Part shown: in pieces, positions 1 through 6,657 of the stretch
How positions within the stretch are numbered: position 1 is the stretch's first letter
Layout: each line of letters opens with the position of its first letter
Assembly: GCA_009995425.1 (NCBI GenBank)
Contig: JAACPN010000014.1
Coordinates: 1 to 38,253, forward strand
From: Legionella sp.
GTDB lineage: Bacteria > Pseudomonadota > Gammaproteobacteria > Legionellales > Legionellaceae
Length of the DNA: 38,253 nt
Direction of reading: 5' to 3'
Made by a program: the position numbers and the translations under genes
Notes under the pieces: model-generated
The model's database searches: none
The model's input: only the letters and a program-made list of their open reading frames with translations
Told to the model about the DNA's origin: nothing

Positions 1-44
1 TCCATTTTTTTTCATGATATTTATATCTCCATATAATCACAGAA

Positions 45-1145
45 TCACAGCATTGATATCATCACAGCCTTGGCACGTACCCGTGGCGAAATTTGGCAAA
101 TAAGCTCGTACCCAATCGTTTCTGCTGCACGCGCAATACGTTCAACAGGAAGATGCGCGCCCCATAATTCAACTCGCGTACCCAGCTGAATATCAGCCGC
201 TTCAAAATCGGTGAGATCCACCGTCAGCATATCCATAGAAACGCGTCCAACAACAGGTACATACTGACCGTTAATATACACCGGTGTATCAGGCGCTATA
301 TGTCGTGGATAACCATCGCCATATCCCGCAGCCACCACACCTATTCTTGATATTCGCTTGGCTTCCCACGTACCACCATAACCCACACGTGCGCCCGGTG
401 CATAGGTATGTATCGCCATTATTTCTGAAATAAATTGCATCACAGGCTTTAAATCCAACAAAGCTGCCGTTTGATCTGAAAAAGGTGAAACACCGTAGAG
501 CATAATGCCAGGACGAACCACATCGGCTAATGCTTCAGGAAACGATAAAATAGCTGCTGAATTACTGATGCTGCGCTCAAATACACCATCACTCAAATCA
601 AGCTGGCTAAATAAAGCCAACTGCGTTTCATTCTGAGGATGACAAGGCTCATCCGCCGAGGCCAAATGCGTCATGATCGCAAGATTATCTTGAACCCAGG
701 GGCAGGCTTTGAGCGCCGCAATCACTGTTTGTGCCGTAGGCACATCAAATCCAAGCCGGTGCATGCCCGTGTCCACTTTAACCCAAACACGAATCGCTTG
801 GGACAAAGGCGTTTCTAAAATCCAGTCAAGCTGCTCAGGCTGATGAACCACCGGCTCACAACCTGCAGCGGCTAAATCAAATAACTCATGTTGTTGAAAC
901 ACGCCTTGCATAAGAACGCAGGTGCGTGATGTAAATTTTCGAAGCACCCTCGCCTCTTCGAAACATGCCACACCAAACGCATCCACATGGGCGTCGAGTG
1001 CAGGAACAACGGCTGACACGCCACACCCATACCCATTGGCCTTAACCATCGCGATAATTTTCCTTCCCGGTGCGCAAGATTTAACACGCTCAATATTATG
1101 TCGCAGCGCATCAACATCCACTTCAATCCGAGTCGGTCTCGCCAT
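45..1145 (-). CDS. alr: Alanine racemase
   Basis: PLP-dependent interconversion of L- and D-alanine, supplying D-alanine for peptidoglycan in the cytoplasm. The 366-residue protein has the usual family length. The PLP lysine motif AMVKANGYG places the Schiff-base lysine at K35. The catalytic tyrosine motif RVGYGG gives Y256, and the AAGYGDGYPR and GRVSMDM motifs follow at about 272-281 and 300-306. The ATG lies 3 bases after the dnaB stop and is preceded by an AGGGAG ribosome binding site inside the dnaB end, so the two genes are probably cotranscribed. The dnaB-alr order is common in gammaproteobacteria. Identification is secure; whether it is the biosynthetic or a catabolic paralogue cannot be told from one copy, but the dnaB linkage favours the biosynthetic one. 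Confidence 0.97.
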   Translation of the reverse strand: MARPTRIEVDVDALRHNIERVKSCAPGRKIIAMVKANGYGCGVSAVVPALDAHVDAFGVACFEEARVLRKFTSRTCVLMQGVFQQHELFDLAAAGCEPVVHQPEQLDWILETPLSQAIRVWVKVDTGMHRLGFDVPTAQTVIAALKACPWVQDNLAIMTHLASADEPCHPQNETQLALFSQLDLSDGVFERSISNSAAILSFPEALADVVRPGIMLYGVSPFSDQTAALLDLKPVMQFISEIMAIHTYAPGARVGYGGTWEAKRISRIGVVAAGYGDGYPRHIAPDTPVYINGQYVPVVGRVSMDMLTVDLTDFEAADIQLGTRVELWGAHLPVERIARAAETIGYELICQISPRVRAKAVMISML

Positions 1146-1148
1146 GCA

Positions 1149-2546
1149 TTACTCTCCCTGGTATTGGCCCTGATACCCTTGAAAAGCCAAATCTTCAAAT
1201 CGTGTAAATTGCCCTAAAAATGCAACTCTGGCGCGCCCAATAGGACCGTTTCGTTGTTTCGCAATAATAATTTCAGCGGTACCTTTGTCGGGGCTATCGG
1301 GGTTGTATACCTCGTCACGATAAATAAAACAAATCAAATCAGCATCTTGCTCAATCGCACCGGATTCTCGTAAATCTGACATCACCGGGCGTTTATCCTG
1401 ACGTTGCTCAAGGCTTCGGTTGAGCTGAGAAAGCGCAATCACCGGCACTTTTAACTCTTTCGCCAAGGCTTTTAAACCACGTGAAATTTCTGAGATCTCC
1501 GCAGCACGATTATCAGCACGAAAACCAGGTACTTTCATCAGCTGTAAATAATCAATCACGATAAGCCCTAAAGAACCATGCTCTTTCACCAAACGCCTTG
1601 CACGTGCACGCAAATCAGCAGGGCTCAATGATGGTGAGTCATCAACAAAAATAGGCGCTTCTGAGAGCATATGCACCGTTGATGTGACCCGCGACCAATC
1701 ATCATCGTTAAGCTTACCCGTTCGAATATTATTTTGATCAATACGTCCAAGAGACGACATCATACGCATCGCAAGCGAATCGGATGGCATCTCCATCGAA
1801 AACACAAGCACAGGTTTTTTAGCCTCAATCGCGACATGTTCTGCAATGTTCATCACCAAACTGGTTTTACCCATAGAGGGCCGACCGGCCACAATCACCA
1901 AGTCAGATTCTTGCAACCCCGAGGTCATTTCATCCAAATCCGTCAATCCAGTAGGAACACCGGTAATAGAACTCCCCTTATGAAATAAGGCATCAATTTT
2001 TTCAACCGCACGCACCACAATCGACTGCATGCCTTCAGGGCCGCCTTCTTTGGCTGTTTGTTCTGCAATGGAAAAAACGCGTGTTTCTGCAAAATCAAGC
2101 AAATCAGACACTTCACGCTCACCGGGATGATAGGCCGCATCAGCAATCTCACCGGCTGCCGCAATCAATTGGCGCTGCACCGATTTTTCACGAACGATTT
2201 TTGCATATGCCACCACGTTTGCAACACTGGGTGTGTTATTGGCAAGATCAAACAAATACGCTTCACCACCGACAACATGCTCGTCATCACTGGATTTTAA
2301 GCTGTCCATCACCGTCACCACATCAAACGGTTGCTCTTTTGCAACCAAATGCGCAATCACACGAAATAAGACGCGATTCTCGGTGCGATAAAAGTCCTCT
2401 TCGCACAATATGTGCCCAACTTTATCCCACGTTTCGTTATCAAGCATTAACCCACCGATGATCGCCTGCTCGGCTTCAATCGAGTGCGGTGGACGTTTTA
2501 ATATATCCGTTGTTTTTTTTCGCATGCGTAATTCGGTGTCTACCAT
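1149..2546 (-). CDS. dnaB: Replicative DNA helicase DnaB
   Basis: Hexameric ATP-driven helicase that unwinds the replication fork and recruits primase. The 465 residues carry the N-terminal DnaB domain from about 20-120 (PPHSIEAEQAIIGG onward) and a RecA-like C-terminal domain. Walker A is GRPSMGKTS at 221-229, the Walker B strand LIVIDYLQLM is at 328-337, and the conserved AKQRNGPIG is at 429-437. No intein or insertion is visible. The ATG at 2546 has only a weak Shine-Dalgarno sequence; a second in-frame ATG is 7 codons downstream, with no better site. It is divergent from the GnnA-like gene and followed by alr after 3 bases. Confidence 0.97.
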   Translation of the reverse strand: MVDTELRMRKKTTDILKRPPHSIEAEQAIIGGLMLDNETWDKVGHILCEEDFYRTENRVLFRVIAHLVAKEQPFDVVTVMDSLKSSDDEHVVGGEAYLFDLANNTPSVANVVAYAKIVREKSVQRQLIAAAGEIADAAYHPGEREVSDLLDFAETRVFSIAEQTAKEGGPEGMQSIVVRAVEKIDALFHKGSSITGVPTGLTDLDEMTSGLQESDLVIVAGRPSMGKTSLVMNIAEHVAIEAKKPVLVFSMEMPSDSLAMRMMSSLGRIDQNNIRTGKLNDDDWSRVTSTVHMLSEAPIFVDDSPSLSPADLRARARRLVKEHGSLGLIVIDYLQLMKVPGFRADNRAAEISEISRGLKALAKELKVPVIALSQLNRSLEQRQDKRPVMSDLRESGAIEQDADLICFIYRDEVYNPDSPDKGTAEIIIAKQRNGPIGRARVAFLGQFTRFEDLAFQGYQGQYQGE

Positions 2547-2603
2547 GAGTGTACTTCGTAAGTTTTTATTTTAGACTGTTATATAGTGTACCTAGAAATG
2601 CAA

Positions 2604-2632
2604 TTGATATAAACATCATAAGGTGTAATAAT
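2604..2632 (+). promoter_or_regulatory. Putative sigma70 promoter for the gnnA-lpxB operon
   Basis: TTGATA at 2604-2609 matches the -35 consensus at 5 of 6 positions. After a 17-base spacer comes AATAAT at 2627-2632 (5 of 6), with an upstream TG in the extended -10 position. The predicted start near 2639 gives a leader of about 23 bases. Judged by eye only. Confidence 0.45.
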
Positions 2633-2661
2633 TCGCCATCATTAAATCATGCTGCTTTTTT

Positions 2662-3633
2662 ATGAATCCTATAAAATGTGCCGTCATCGGCGTTGGATAT
2701 TTAGGCCGTTTTCATGCTCAAAAAATCCAAGTTTTAAAACAAGCCAAACTCGTCGCCGTTTGCGACCGCAATACAGCTATTTGTGAAGCAGCATCTAACG
2801 AGTTTGAAGTTCCCGGTTATTGTGATCATCGTGACTTATTTGGGCTTGTTGATGCGGTCTGTATTGCGGCCACCACAAATGCGCACTTTGCCATTGCAAA
2901 AGATTGCCTGGAAGCCGGTATACACGTTCTGATTGAAAAGCCGATCACCGAAACTGTACAGCAAGCAGAAGCGCTGATTGCACTTGCAAAAAAACATCAG
3001 GTCAAATTACAAGTAGGTCACATGGAGCGCTTTAACGCGGCACGTTTGGCCCTGGATGATTTTTTAGAAAAGCCTTTGTTTATTGAATCCAATCGATTAG
3101 CGCCGTTTAATCCGCGCGGCACCGATGTCAACGTGGTGCTTGATCTCATGATTCATGATATTGACCTCATTCAAACCATGGTGCGATCGCCCATCAAATC
3201 GTTAGATGCCCACGGCGCTCCGGTACTTTCGCCGTCGATTGATATTGCGAATGCACGCATTACCTTCGAAAACAATTGCATTGCCAATGTGACGGCAAGT
3301 CGTGTGAGCTTTAAAACCGAACGTAAAACACGTATTTTTCAGCGTAACAGCTATATTTCAATTGATTACCATAACAAACAACTGGCTGTGTTTACCAAAG
3401 GCGAAGGCGAGATGTTCCCGGGTATTCCTGATGTCACGCGTCATCAATCCGTCTTTGATAAAGGTGATGCACTGCTCGAAGAAATTAAAGCTTTTTTGAA
3501 CTGCATCATGAACAACACCACGCCTTTAGTGACCGGTGAAGAAGGTCGCGAGGCGCTCTCAACTGCCGCACGAATTTCTGACATGATTCAACACAACTTA
3601 ACAACCAATCATGCCGAACCAGCAGAAGCCTAA
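2662..3633 (+). CDS. gnnA: Gfo/Idh/MocA oxidoreductase, probable UDP-GlcNAc 3-dehydrogenase (GnnA-like)
   Basis: NAD(P)-dependent oxidoreductase of 323 residues. The N-terminal Rossmann motif GVGYLGRFH is at 10-18, the conserved EKP at 92-94 (K93), VGHMERFN at 118-125, and DLMIHDID at 161-168 with H165 as a likely catalytic residue. The last 23 bases overlap the start of lpxB, so the two are translationally coupled. In Acidithiobacillus ferrooxidans the family member next to lpxB is GnnA, which oxidises UDP-GlcNAc at C3; GnnB then aminates the product, so that lipid A carries amide-linked acyl chains on a diamino sugar. I infer the same role here from family and position. No GnnB aminotransferase or lpxA is in the window. 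A different sugar dehydrogenase is the main alternative. Confidence 0.7.
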   Translation: MNPIKCAVIGVGYLGRFHAQKIQVLKQAKLVAVCDRNTAICEAASNEFEVPGYCDHRDLFGLVDAVCIAATTNAHFAIAKDCLEAGIHVLIEKPITETVQQAEALIALAKKHQVKLQVGHMERFNAARLALDDFLEKPLFIESNRLAPFNPRGTDVNVVLDLMIHDIDLIQTMVRSPIKSLDAHGAPVLSPSIDIANARITFENNCIANVTASRVSFKTERKTRIFQRNSYISIDYHNKQLAVFTKGEGEMFPGIPDVTRHQSVFDKGDALLEEIKAFLNCIMNNTTPLVTGEEGREALSTAARISDMIQHNLTTNHAEPAEA

Positions 3634-4810
3634 GCATATTGTGCTGGTTGCCGGTGAAGAATCCGGTGACCAACACGCCGCAGCTTTGGTCAAGCAGCTC
3701 AAGCAAATCGATTCATCTTGGGTGTTCACCGGTATCGGTGGTAAGCATCTAGAAGCCGAAGGTATTGAGCTTATCAGCGATTTAGCACGTTTTGGTGTGA
3801 CCGGCATCACCGAAGTCCTGCGGCATTTTAAAACCATCAAAAAAGCATTTCGTGCCATATGCAAGCATCTCGAAAAAACCAAACCGGATCTGCTTATTTT
3901 AGTGGATTACCCTGGTTTTAATTTACGTCTTGCAAAATTTGCTAAACAAAAACTCGGCATTCGCATTTTATATTACGTCAGTCCTCAATTATGGGCGTGG
4001 AAACCCGGGCGCATTCATACCATTAAAGCCTCGGTTGATCACATGGCGGTGATTTTTCCGTTTGAGAAAAAAATTTACGAAGACGCTGCGGTGCCCGTGT
4101 CGTTTGTCGGCCATCCCTTGATTAAAAGCTTAGAAGCCTGCCGGGCACAAGCCCCGACACGCCAAACTTTGGGCTTACCAGAAAACAAACAACTGCTTGC
4201 AATATTACCCGGTAGCCGCACGCATGAAATTGAACGACACCTGCCCGTATTATCCCGTGTCGCCGAAACATTACATGCACAATTTCCTGATCTACACGTC
4301 GTGATCCCCATTGCAAAAACACTCAAGCCTGAAATGATTCACAAGCACTGGCATGCCACCACAGTCCCCTGCAGCTTGATTGAAGGCCGTGCAGCTCATG
4401 TTATCACCTGCAGTGATGTTGTTGTGGTTGCTTCAGGTACGGCATCGCTCGAATGTGCCCTGCTCGAAAAACCGATGTGCATTATTTATAAAACCGGCTT
4501 AATTGCTTACTTAGCGGCGTCTATTTTTCTTCGCGTACAATACATCGGTTTATGCAATTTGCTCTCAAATCGCATGATTGTTCCTGAACTTTTGCAATAT
4601 GATTTTAATCATGATGAACTCACCCAAGTGCTGTCTGAACTTTTAAGTTCAGACAAGAAAACGCTGAAGCACAAAATGCAACGCGAACTTAAAGCGCTTA
4701 AGCAGAGCCTCACAGAAGAGCAGGCCGACTGCTCACTCCCCGAATTGGTTGTACGCTTACTTGAGCGAAAAAAAAGTACTCAAAAATTAGAAAAAGGGGT
4801 AGCTTCTTAA
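3611..4810 (+). CDS. lpxB: Lipid-A-disaccharide synthase
   Basis: Membrane-associated glycosyltransferase that joins UDP-diacylglucosamine and lipid X to make the lipid A disaccharide. The 399 residues show the family motifs in order: AGEESGD at 14-20 (usually AGEASGD), DYPGFN at 99-104, SPQLWAW at 124-130, FVGHPL at 165-170, LPGSR at 199-203, and the donor-binding ASGTASLE in the last third. The ATG lies inside the end of the preceding oxidoreductase gene. The C-terminus, rich in lysine and glutamate, is slightly longer than in E. coli. The LpxB call is certain; acceptor chemistry may differ if the upstream gene makes a diamino sugar donor. Confidence 0.96.
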   Translation: MPNQQKPKHIVLVAGEESGDQHAAALVKQLKQIDSSWVFTGIGGKHLEAEGIELISDLARFGVTGITEVLRHFKTIKKAFRAICKHLEKTKPDLLILVDYPGFNLRLAKFAKQKLGIRILYYVSPQLWAWKPGRIHTIKASVDHMAVIFPFEKKIYEDAAVPVSFVGHPLIKSLEACRAQAPTRQTLGLPENKQLLAILPGSRTHEIERHLPVLSRVAETLHAQFPDLHVVIPIAKTLKPEMIHKHWHATTVPCSLIEGRAAHVITCSDVVVVASGTASLECALLEKPMCIIYKTGLIAYLAASIFLRVQYIGLCNLLSNRMIVPELLQYDFNHDELTQVLSELLSSDKKTLKHKMQRELKALKQSLTEEQADCSLPELVVRLLERKKSTQKLEKGVAS

Positions 4811-4905
4811 TTTAGCTTCAGGTAGAATTATTGAGCGTTTTATATGTGATGCACCCGTTATGACGCTTAAACAATGCGTTGATTTAATCAAGAGATAAGG
4901 AAGTT

Positions 4906-5205
4906 ATGATGAATGTTACTGAACCAACAGCTACAATTGACGCGATCAAACAAGAGCAAGGTTTGCAAGATTTGGTCTACCAACTCGTCAATCGTTTTCT
5001 TGCTGAAAATAAAAACAAACCTGTCAATGATCTGTATGACATGATTCTTGCTGAAGTTGAGCCACCTCTGTTACAAGCCGTCATGGAACGCCGTCGTGGA
5101 AATCAGCTCCAGGCAGCTAAAATACTTGGTATTAGCCGTGGTACCATCCGTAAAAAATTACAACGTTATTTTGGAACCAAGTATTTTCGTCTTACAGATG
5201 AATAA
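4906..5205 (+). CDS. fis: DNA-binding protein Fis
   Basis: Nucleoid-associated homodimer that bends DNA and regulates growth-phase transcription. The 99-residue length is that of E. coli Fis (98). The C-terminal helix-turn-helix is unmistakable: GNQLQAAKILGISRG at 65-79, then TIRKKLQRYFG. The N-terminal dimerisation half is less conserved. The start is the first of two tandem ATGs, 3 bases after an AAGGAAG ribosome binding site. In enteric bacteria fis follows dusB; here it follows lpxB, 95 bases downstream, and is closed by a strong terminator. Legionella has several Fis paralogues tied to its life cycle, so this may be one of a set. A decayed second copy of the 3' half lies at 6082-6239. 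Confidence 0.95.
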   Translation: MMNVTEPTATIDAIKQEQGLQDLVYQLVNRFLAENKNKPVNDLYDMILAEVEPPLLQAVMERRRGNQLQAAKILGISRGTIRKKLQRYFGTKYFRLTDE

Positions 5206-5236
5206 TCAATAGCTATCCAAATAAATACTTTATACA

Positions 5237-5269
5237 AGAAGGTCGGGTGAAAACCCACCTTCTTTTTTT
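5237..5269 (+). terminator. Rho-independent terminator of fis
   Basis: AGAAGGT at 5237-5243 pairs with ACCTTCT at 5257-5263, and GGGT at 5245-5248 pairs with ACCC at 5253-5256. There is a single bulged C at 5244 and a GAAA loop. A run of T follows directly. A diverged copy with the same bulge lies at 6252-6280. Confidence 0.9.
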
Positions 5270-5282
5270 ATTAAGATCGTTT

Positions 5283-5579
5283 TTAAGCAACGTCTTTAAA
5301 GTGCCCTGCTGCGTATTCATGCAAAACACTGGCTATAAACGTTTGATAAGGGAGCCCTTTATAAGCAGCCTTTTGTTTTAAACGTTCTAAATCGCCACTT
5401 GAAATACGTAACGTAATACGTTGATCTTTACGTAAGAAATTTTCCGCAGCCTCTCTAGCAAGTGCCGCCTCCTCCTCCACATCGCTCACAGTATTCCATT
5501 CTCCTTGCTCGACGGATTCTAATAGTTCACGCTCGTCTTGATCGAGTTTAACATCAAATTTATCGCGTTTCTTTTGCAT
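5283..5579 (-). CDS. CopG-family antitoxin (BrnA-like)
   Basis: Ribbon-helix-helix antitoxin expected to neutralise the toxin encoded just upstream and to repress the shared promoter. The first half is acidic and lysine-rich (LDQDERELLESVEQGEWN). The second half holds the ribbon-helix-helix: ITLRISSGDLERLKQKA, then KGLPYQTFIASVLHEY, with the strand at about 55-60. It looks like the CopG_antitoxin/BrnA group. Two ATGs lie in tandem; the second (5579) sits 6 bases from a perfect GGAGG and overlaps the toxin TGA by one base as TGATG, so I choose it. The first is at 5582. Toxin-first order matches brnTA. Family assignment by motif only. Confidence 0.8.
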   Translation of the reverse strand: MQKKRDKFDVKLDQDERELLESVEQGEWNTVSDVEEEAALAREAAENFLRKDQRITLRISSGDLERLKQKAAYKGLPYQTFIASVLHEYAAGHFKDVA

Positions 5580-5875
5580 CATACACCTCCGTGATTCAAA
5601 TATTTTTTAGTCAGCTTACGGCTTGGGAAAATAGTCTTAAGAAAAATTGTTTGCTCGTCTTTTATAACAAAGGGCACTAAATAAACATATCCGCTTAAAT
5701 TAACAATGTATATTTTTTGATTAGGATATTTCGATTCATTAGGATGAGCAATAATATCCAACAAATGACCATGATGTAATGCTGACACGATATCTTCAAA
5801 GCTAACACCGCGCTCTTCAATTAACACCTGATTTTTTTCAGGTGAAAAATCATATTGTAATTTTTTAAGCTTCAT
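5579..5875 (-). CDS. BrnT-like ribonuclease toxin
   Basis: Small probable mRNA-cleaving toxin, 98 residues from the first ATG. Resemblance to BrnT is in the N-terminal FSPEKNQVLIEERGVSFED, which matches the D/S-P-x-K-n-...-G-V-S-F-E pattern of the family, and in the C-terminal TIFPSRKLTKKYL, which matches the basic tail ending in S-A-R-K. BrnT has a RelE-like fold. A longer reading begins with TTG at 5911, but that codon is the first half of a good -35 box, so ATG 5875 is preferred. No ribosome binding site precedes it. The stop overlaps the antitoxin start. Toxin identity is moderately sure; the target is unknown. Confidence 0.72.
   Translation of the reverse strand: MKLKKLQYDFSPEKNQVLIEERGVSFEDIVSALHHGHLLDIIAHPNESKYPNQKIYIVNLSGYVYLVPFVIKDEQTIFLKTIFPSRKLTKKYLNHGGV
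5583..5590 (-). promoter_or_regulatory. Strong ribosome binding site of the CopG-family antitoxin
   Basis: GGAGG on the minus strand at 5590-5586 is followed by TGT and two tandem ATGs. Spacing is 3 bases to the first and 6 to the second, which decides for the second. The upstream toxin start has no comparable site. Confidence 0.8.
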
Positions 5876-5882
5876 AAGTTTA

Positions 5883-5911
5883 ACAATAGAACGATGTATG
5901 ACTTTTGTCAA
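5883..5911 (-). promoter_or_regulatory. Promoter of the BrnT-like toxin operon, giving a nearly leaderless mRNA
   Basis: On the minus strand a perfect TTGACA (5911-5906) is followed by 17 bases and TATTGT (5888-5883, 4 of 6). The expected start, 7 bases past the -10 box, is about 5876, one base before the toxin ATG. A short dyad, TGAC-4-GTCA at 5899-5910, overlaps the -35 box and could be part of the antitoxin operator. Confidence 0.6.
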
Positions 5912-5946
5912 ATTATATTTGGGTAAAATTTACTCACATCAACCGA

Positions 5947-5974
5947 TAACACCCATCAAGTAACACCCATCAAG
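5947..5974. repeat. 14-bp perfect tandem repeat, two copies
   Basis: TAACACCCATCAAG occurs twice head to tail at 5947-5960 and 5961-5974. It lies upstream of the toxin promoter and has no open reading frame. Function unknown. Confidence 0.9.
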
Positions 5975-6081
5975 TGCACTTAAGATAGCCGACTCAATGC
6001 CTGAAGAGGTAGCTGGTCCCAAGGCATCGCCGATTACCCCAAGCTTGTTTAACGACAGGTGTAACGTTTGACCAACTATAT

Positions 6082-6239
6082 TTCAAGCCGTCATGGAGCG
6101 ACGTCGTGGAAACCAACTCCAGACAGTAAAAATACTTGGCATTGGCCGTGGTACCATCCGTAAAAAATTACAACGTTATTTTGGTTTGGAACGAAGTATT
6201 TTCGTCTTACAGATGAATAATCAATACTGCTCCAAATAA
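6082..6239 (+). pseudogene. Truncated second copy of the fis 3' half
   Basis: From CAAGCCGTCATGG the sequence follows the intact fis (5074 onward) with 9 differences in the first 33 codons. It encodes the complete helix-turn-helix (MERRRGNQLQ, then KILGIGRGTIRKKLQRYFG). A 5-base insertion at about 6184 then shifts the frame, so the reading ends in an unrelated tail at the TAA 6237-6239. In-frame upstream there is a TGA, so the N-terminal dimerisation half is gone. An ATG at 6093 would give a 48-residue helix-turn-helix-only peptide, without a recognisable ribosome binding site. Most of the nine changes in the shared codons are synonymous. Most likely a pseudogene from duplication or from the exchange of an island at the end of fis. 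Confidence 0.85.
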
Positions 6240-6251
6240 AATAAAAAAAAG

Positions 6252-6280
6252 AAGGTTGGATTAAAAATCCACCTTTTTTT
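6252..6280 (+). terminator. Terminator copy downstream of the fis remnant
   Basis: AAGGT (6252-6256) pairs with ACCTT (6271-6275), and GGATT (6258-6262) pairs with AATCC (6266-6270), with a single bulged T at 6257 and an AAA loop, then a T run. Position, bulge and T tract match the terminator of intact fis, but the inner stem differs on both sides so that pairing is kept. Confidence 0.8.
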
Positions 6281-6291
6281 ATGAGGTCCTT

Positions 6292-6312
6292 TTAAGCAGC
6301 CTTTTGTTTTAA
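6292..6312 (-). pseudogene. 21-base remnant of the CopG antitoxin gene
   Basis: The 21 bases around 6292-6312 are identical to the stretch starting near 5362 inside the intact antitoxin gene. They follow the terminator copy directly, as if the 5' flank had been joined across a short shared AAGCA. They show that the duplicated unit once reached from fis into the antitoxin gene. Confidence 0.6.
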
Positions 6313-6429
6313 AATAATTTTTTCTTTGGGGAGTTTCCTAACTCCATCATTCTTACAAACTATTCTTGATATTAGATTCTCAGATAATTACACTTGCGAT
6401 GAGTTTCGATAACAAAAAACGCCTACCCC

Positions 6430-6458
6430 TTGATACCTATACACATCGTGTGTATAAT
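6430..6458 (+). promoter_or_regulatory. hicAB promoter with palindromic operator, leaderless hicA
   Basis: TTGATA (6430-6435), a 17-base spacer and a perfect TATAAT (6453-6458) form a near-consensus sigma70 promoter. The expected start, 7 bases past the -10 box, is 6465, the A of the hicA ATG. A perfect dyad, ATACACA-TCG-TGTGTAT at 6439-6455, fills the spacer and overlaps the -10 box, which suits autorepression by HicB. Confidence 0.75.
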
Positions 6459-6464
6459 TAAAGT

Positions 6465-6656
6465 ATGAAAAGTGCTGAAATAATAAAAATACTTAAGCGT
6501 GAAGGTTGGGTTCAGTGCCACCAAAAAGGTAGTCACTGCCAATTCAAGCACCCTGATAAAAAAGGCCGGGTGACAGTGCCTCACCCGAAAAAAGACTTAC
6601 CTATCAAAACGGTAAATAGCATTTTCAAACAAGCTAATATAGATAGGAGGGCTTAA
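6465..6656 (+). CDS. hicA: HicA mRNA interferase toxin
   Basis: Small ribosome-independent RNase with a double-stranded-RNA-binding fold, 63 residues. The family pattern is clear: SAEIIKILKREGW at 3-15, then QKGSHCQFKHP at 20-30 with the catalytic histidine H24, the VTVPHPKKDLP stretch at 36-46 and the IFKQANI end. The ATG immediately follows the promoter with no ribosome binding site, while hicB one base downstream has a strong one. Expected to be held inactive by HicB. The island also carries a second toxin-antitoxin pair and a recombinase remnant, which suggests acquisition by transfer. Confidence 0.93.
   Translation: MKSAEIIKILKREGWVQCHQKGSHCQFKHPDKKGRVTVPHPKKDLPIKTVNSIFKQANIDRRA
6645..6650 (+). 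promoter_or_regulatory. Strong ribosome binding site of hicB
   Basis: AGGAGG lies inside the end of hicA, 7 bases before the hicB ATG. It contrasts with the leaderless toxin gene upstream. Confidence 0.85.
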
Positions 6657-6657
6657 C

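Larger units (their letters stand above)
5876..6464. other. 589-base intergenic region with duplicated fis remnant
   Basis: This stretch holds, in order, the toxin promoter, a perfect 14-base tandem repeat, about 100 bases I cannot assign (5975-6075), the decayed fis 3' end, its terminator, a 21-base fragment matching the antitoxin gene, and the hicA promoter. No full-length gene is visible on either strand. Confidence 0.8.

Noticed and set aside
5876-5911. TTG start at 5911 for the BrnT-like toxin
   Set aside because: The TTG is part of a perfect TTGACA box and the extension has no family similarity; ATG 5875 fits better.
6330-6345. GGAGTT-4-AACTCC hairpin as a terminator
   Set aside because: No T run follows and the stem is short.
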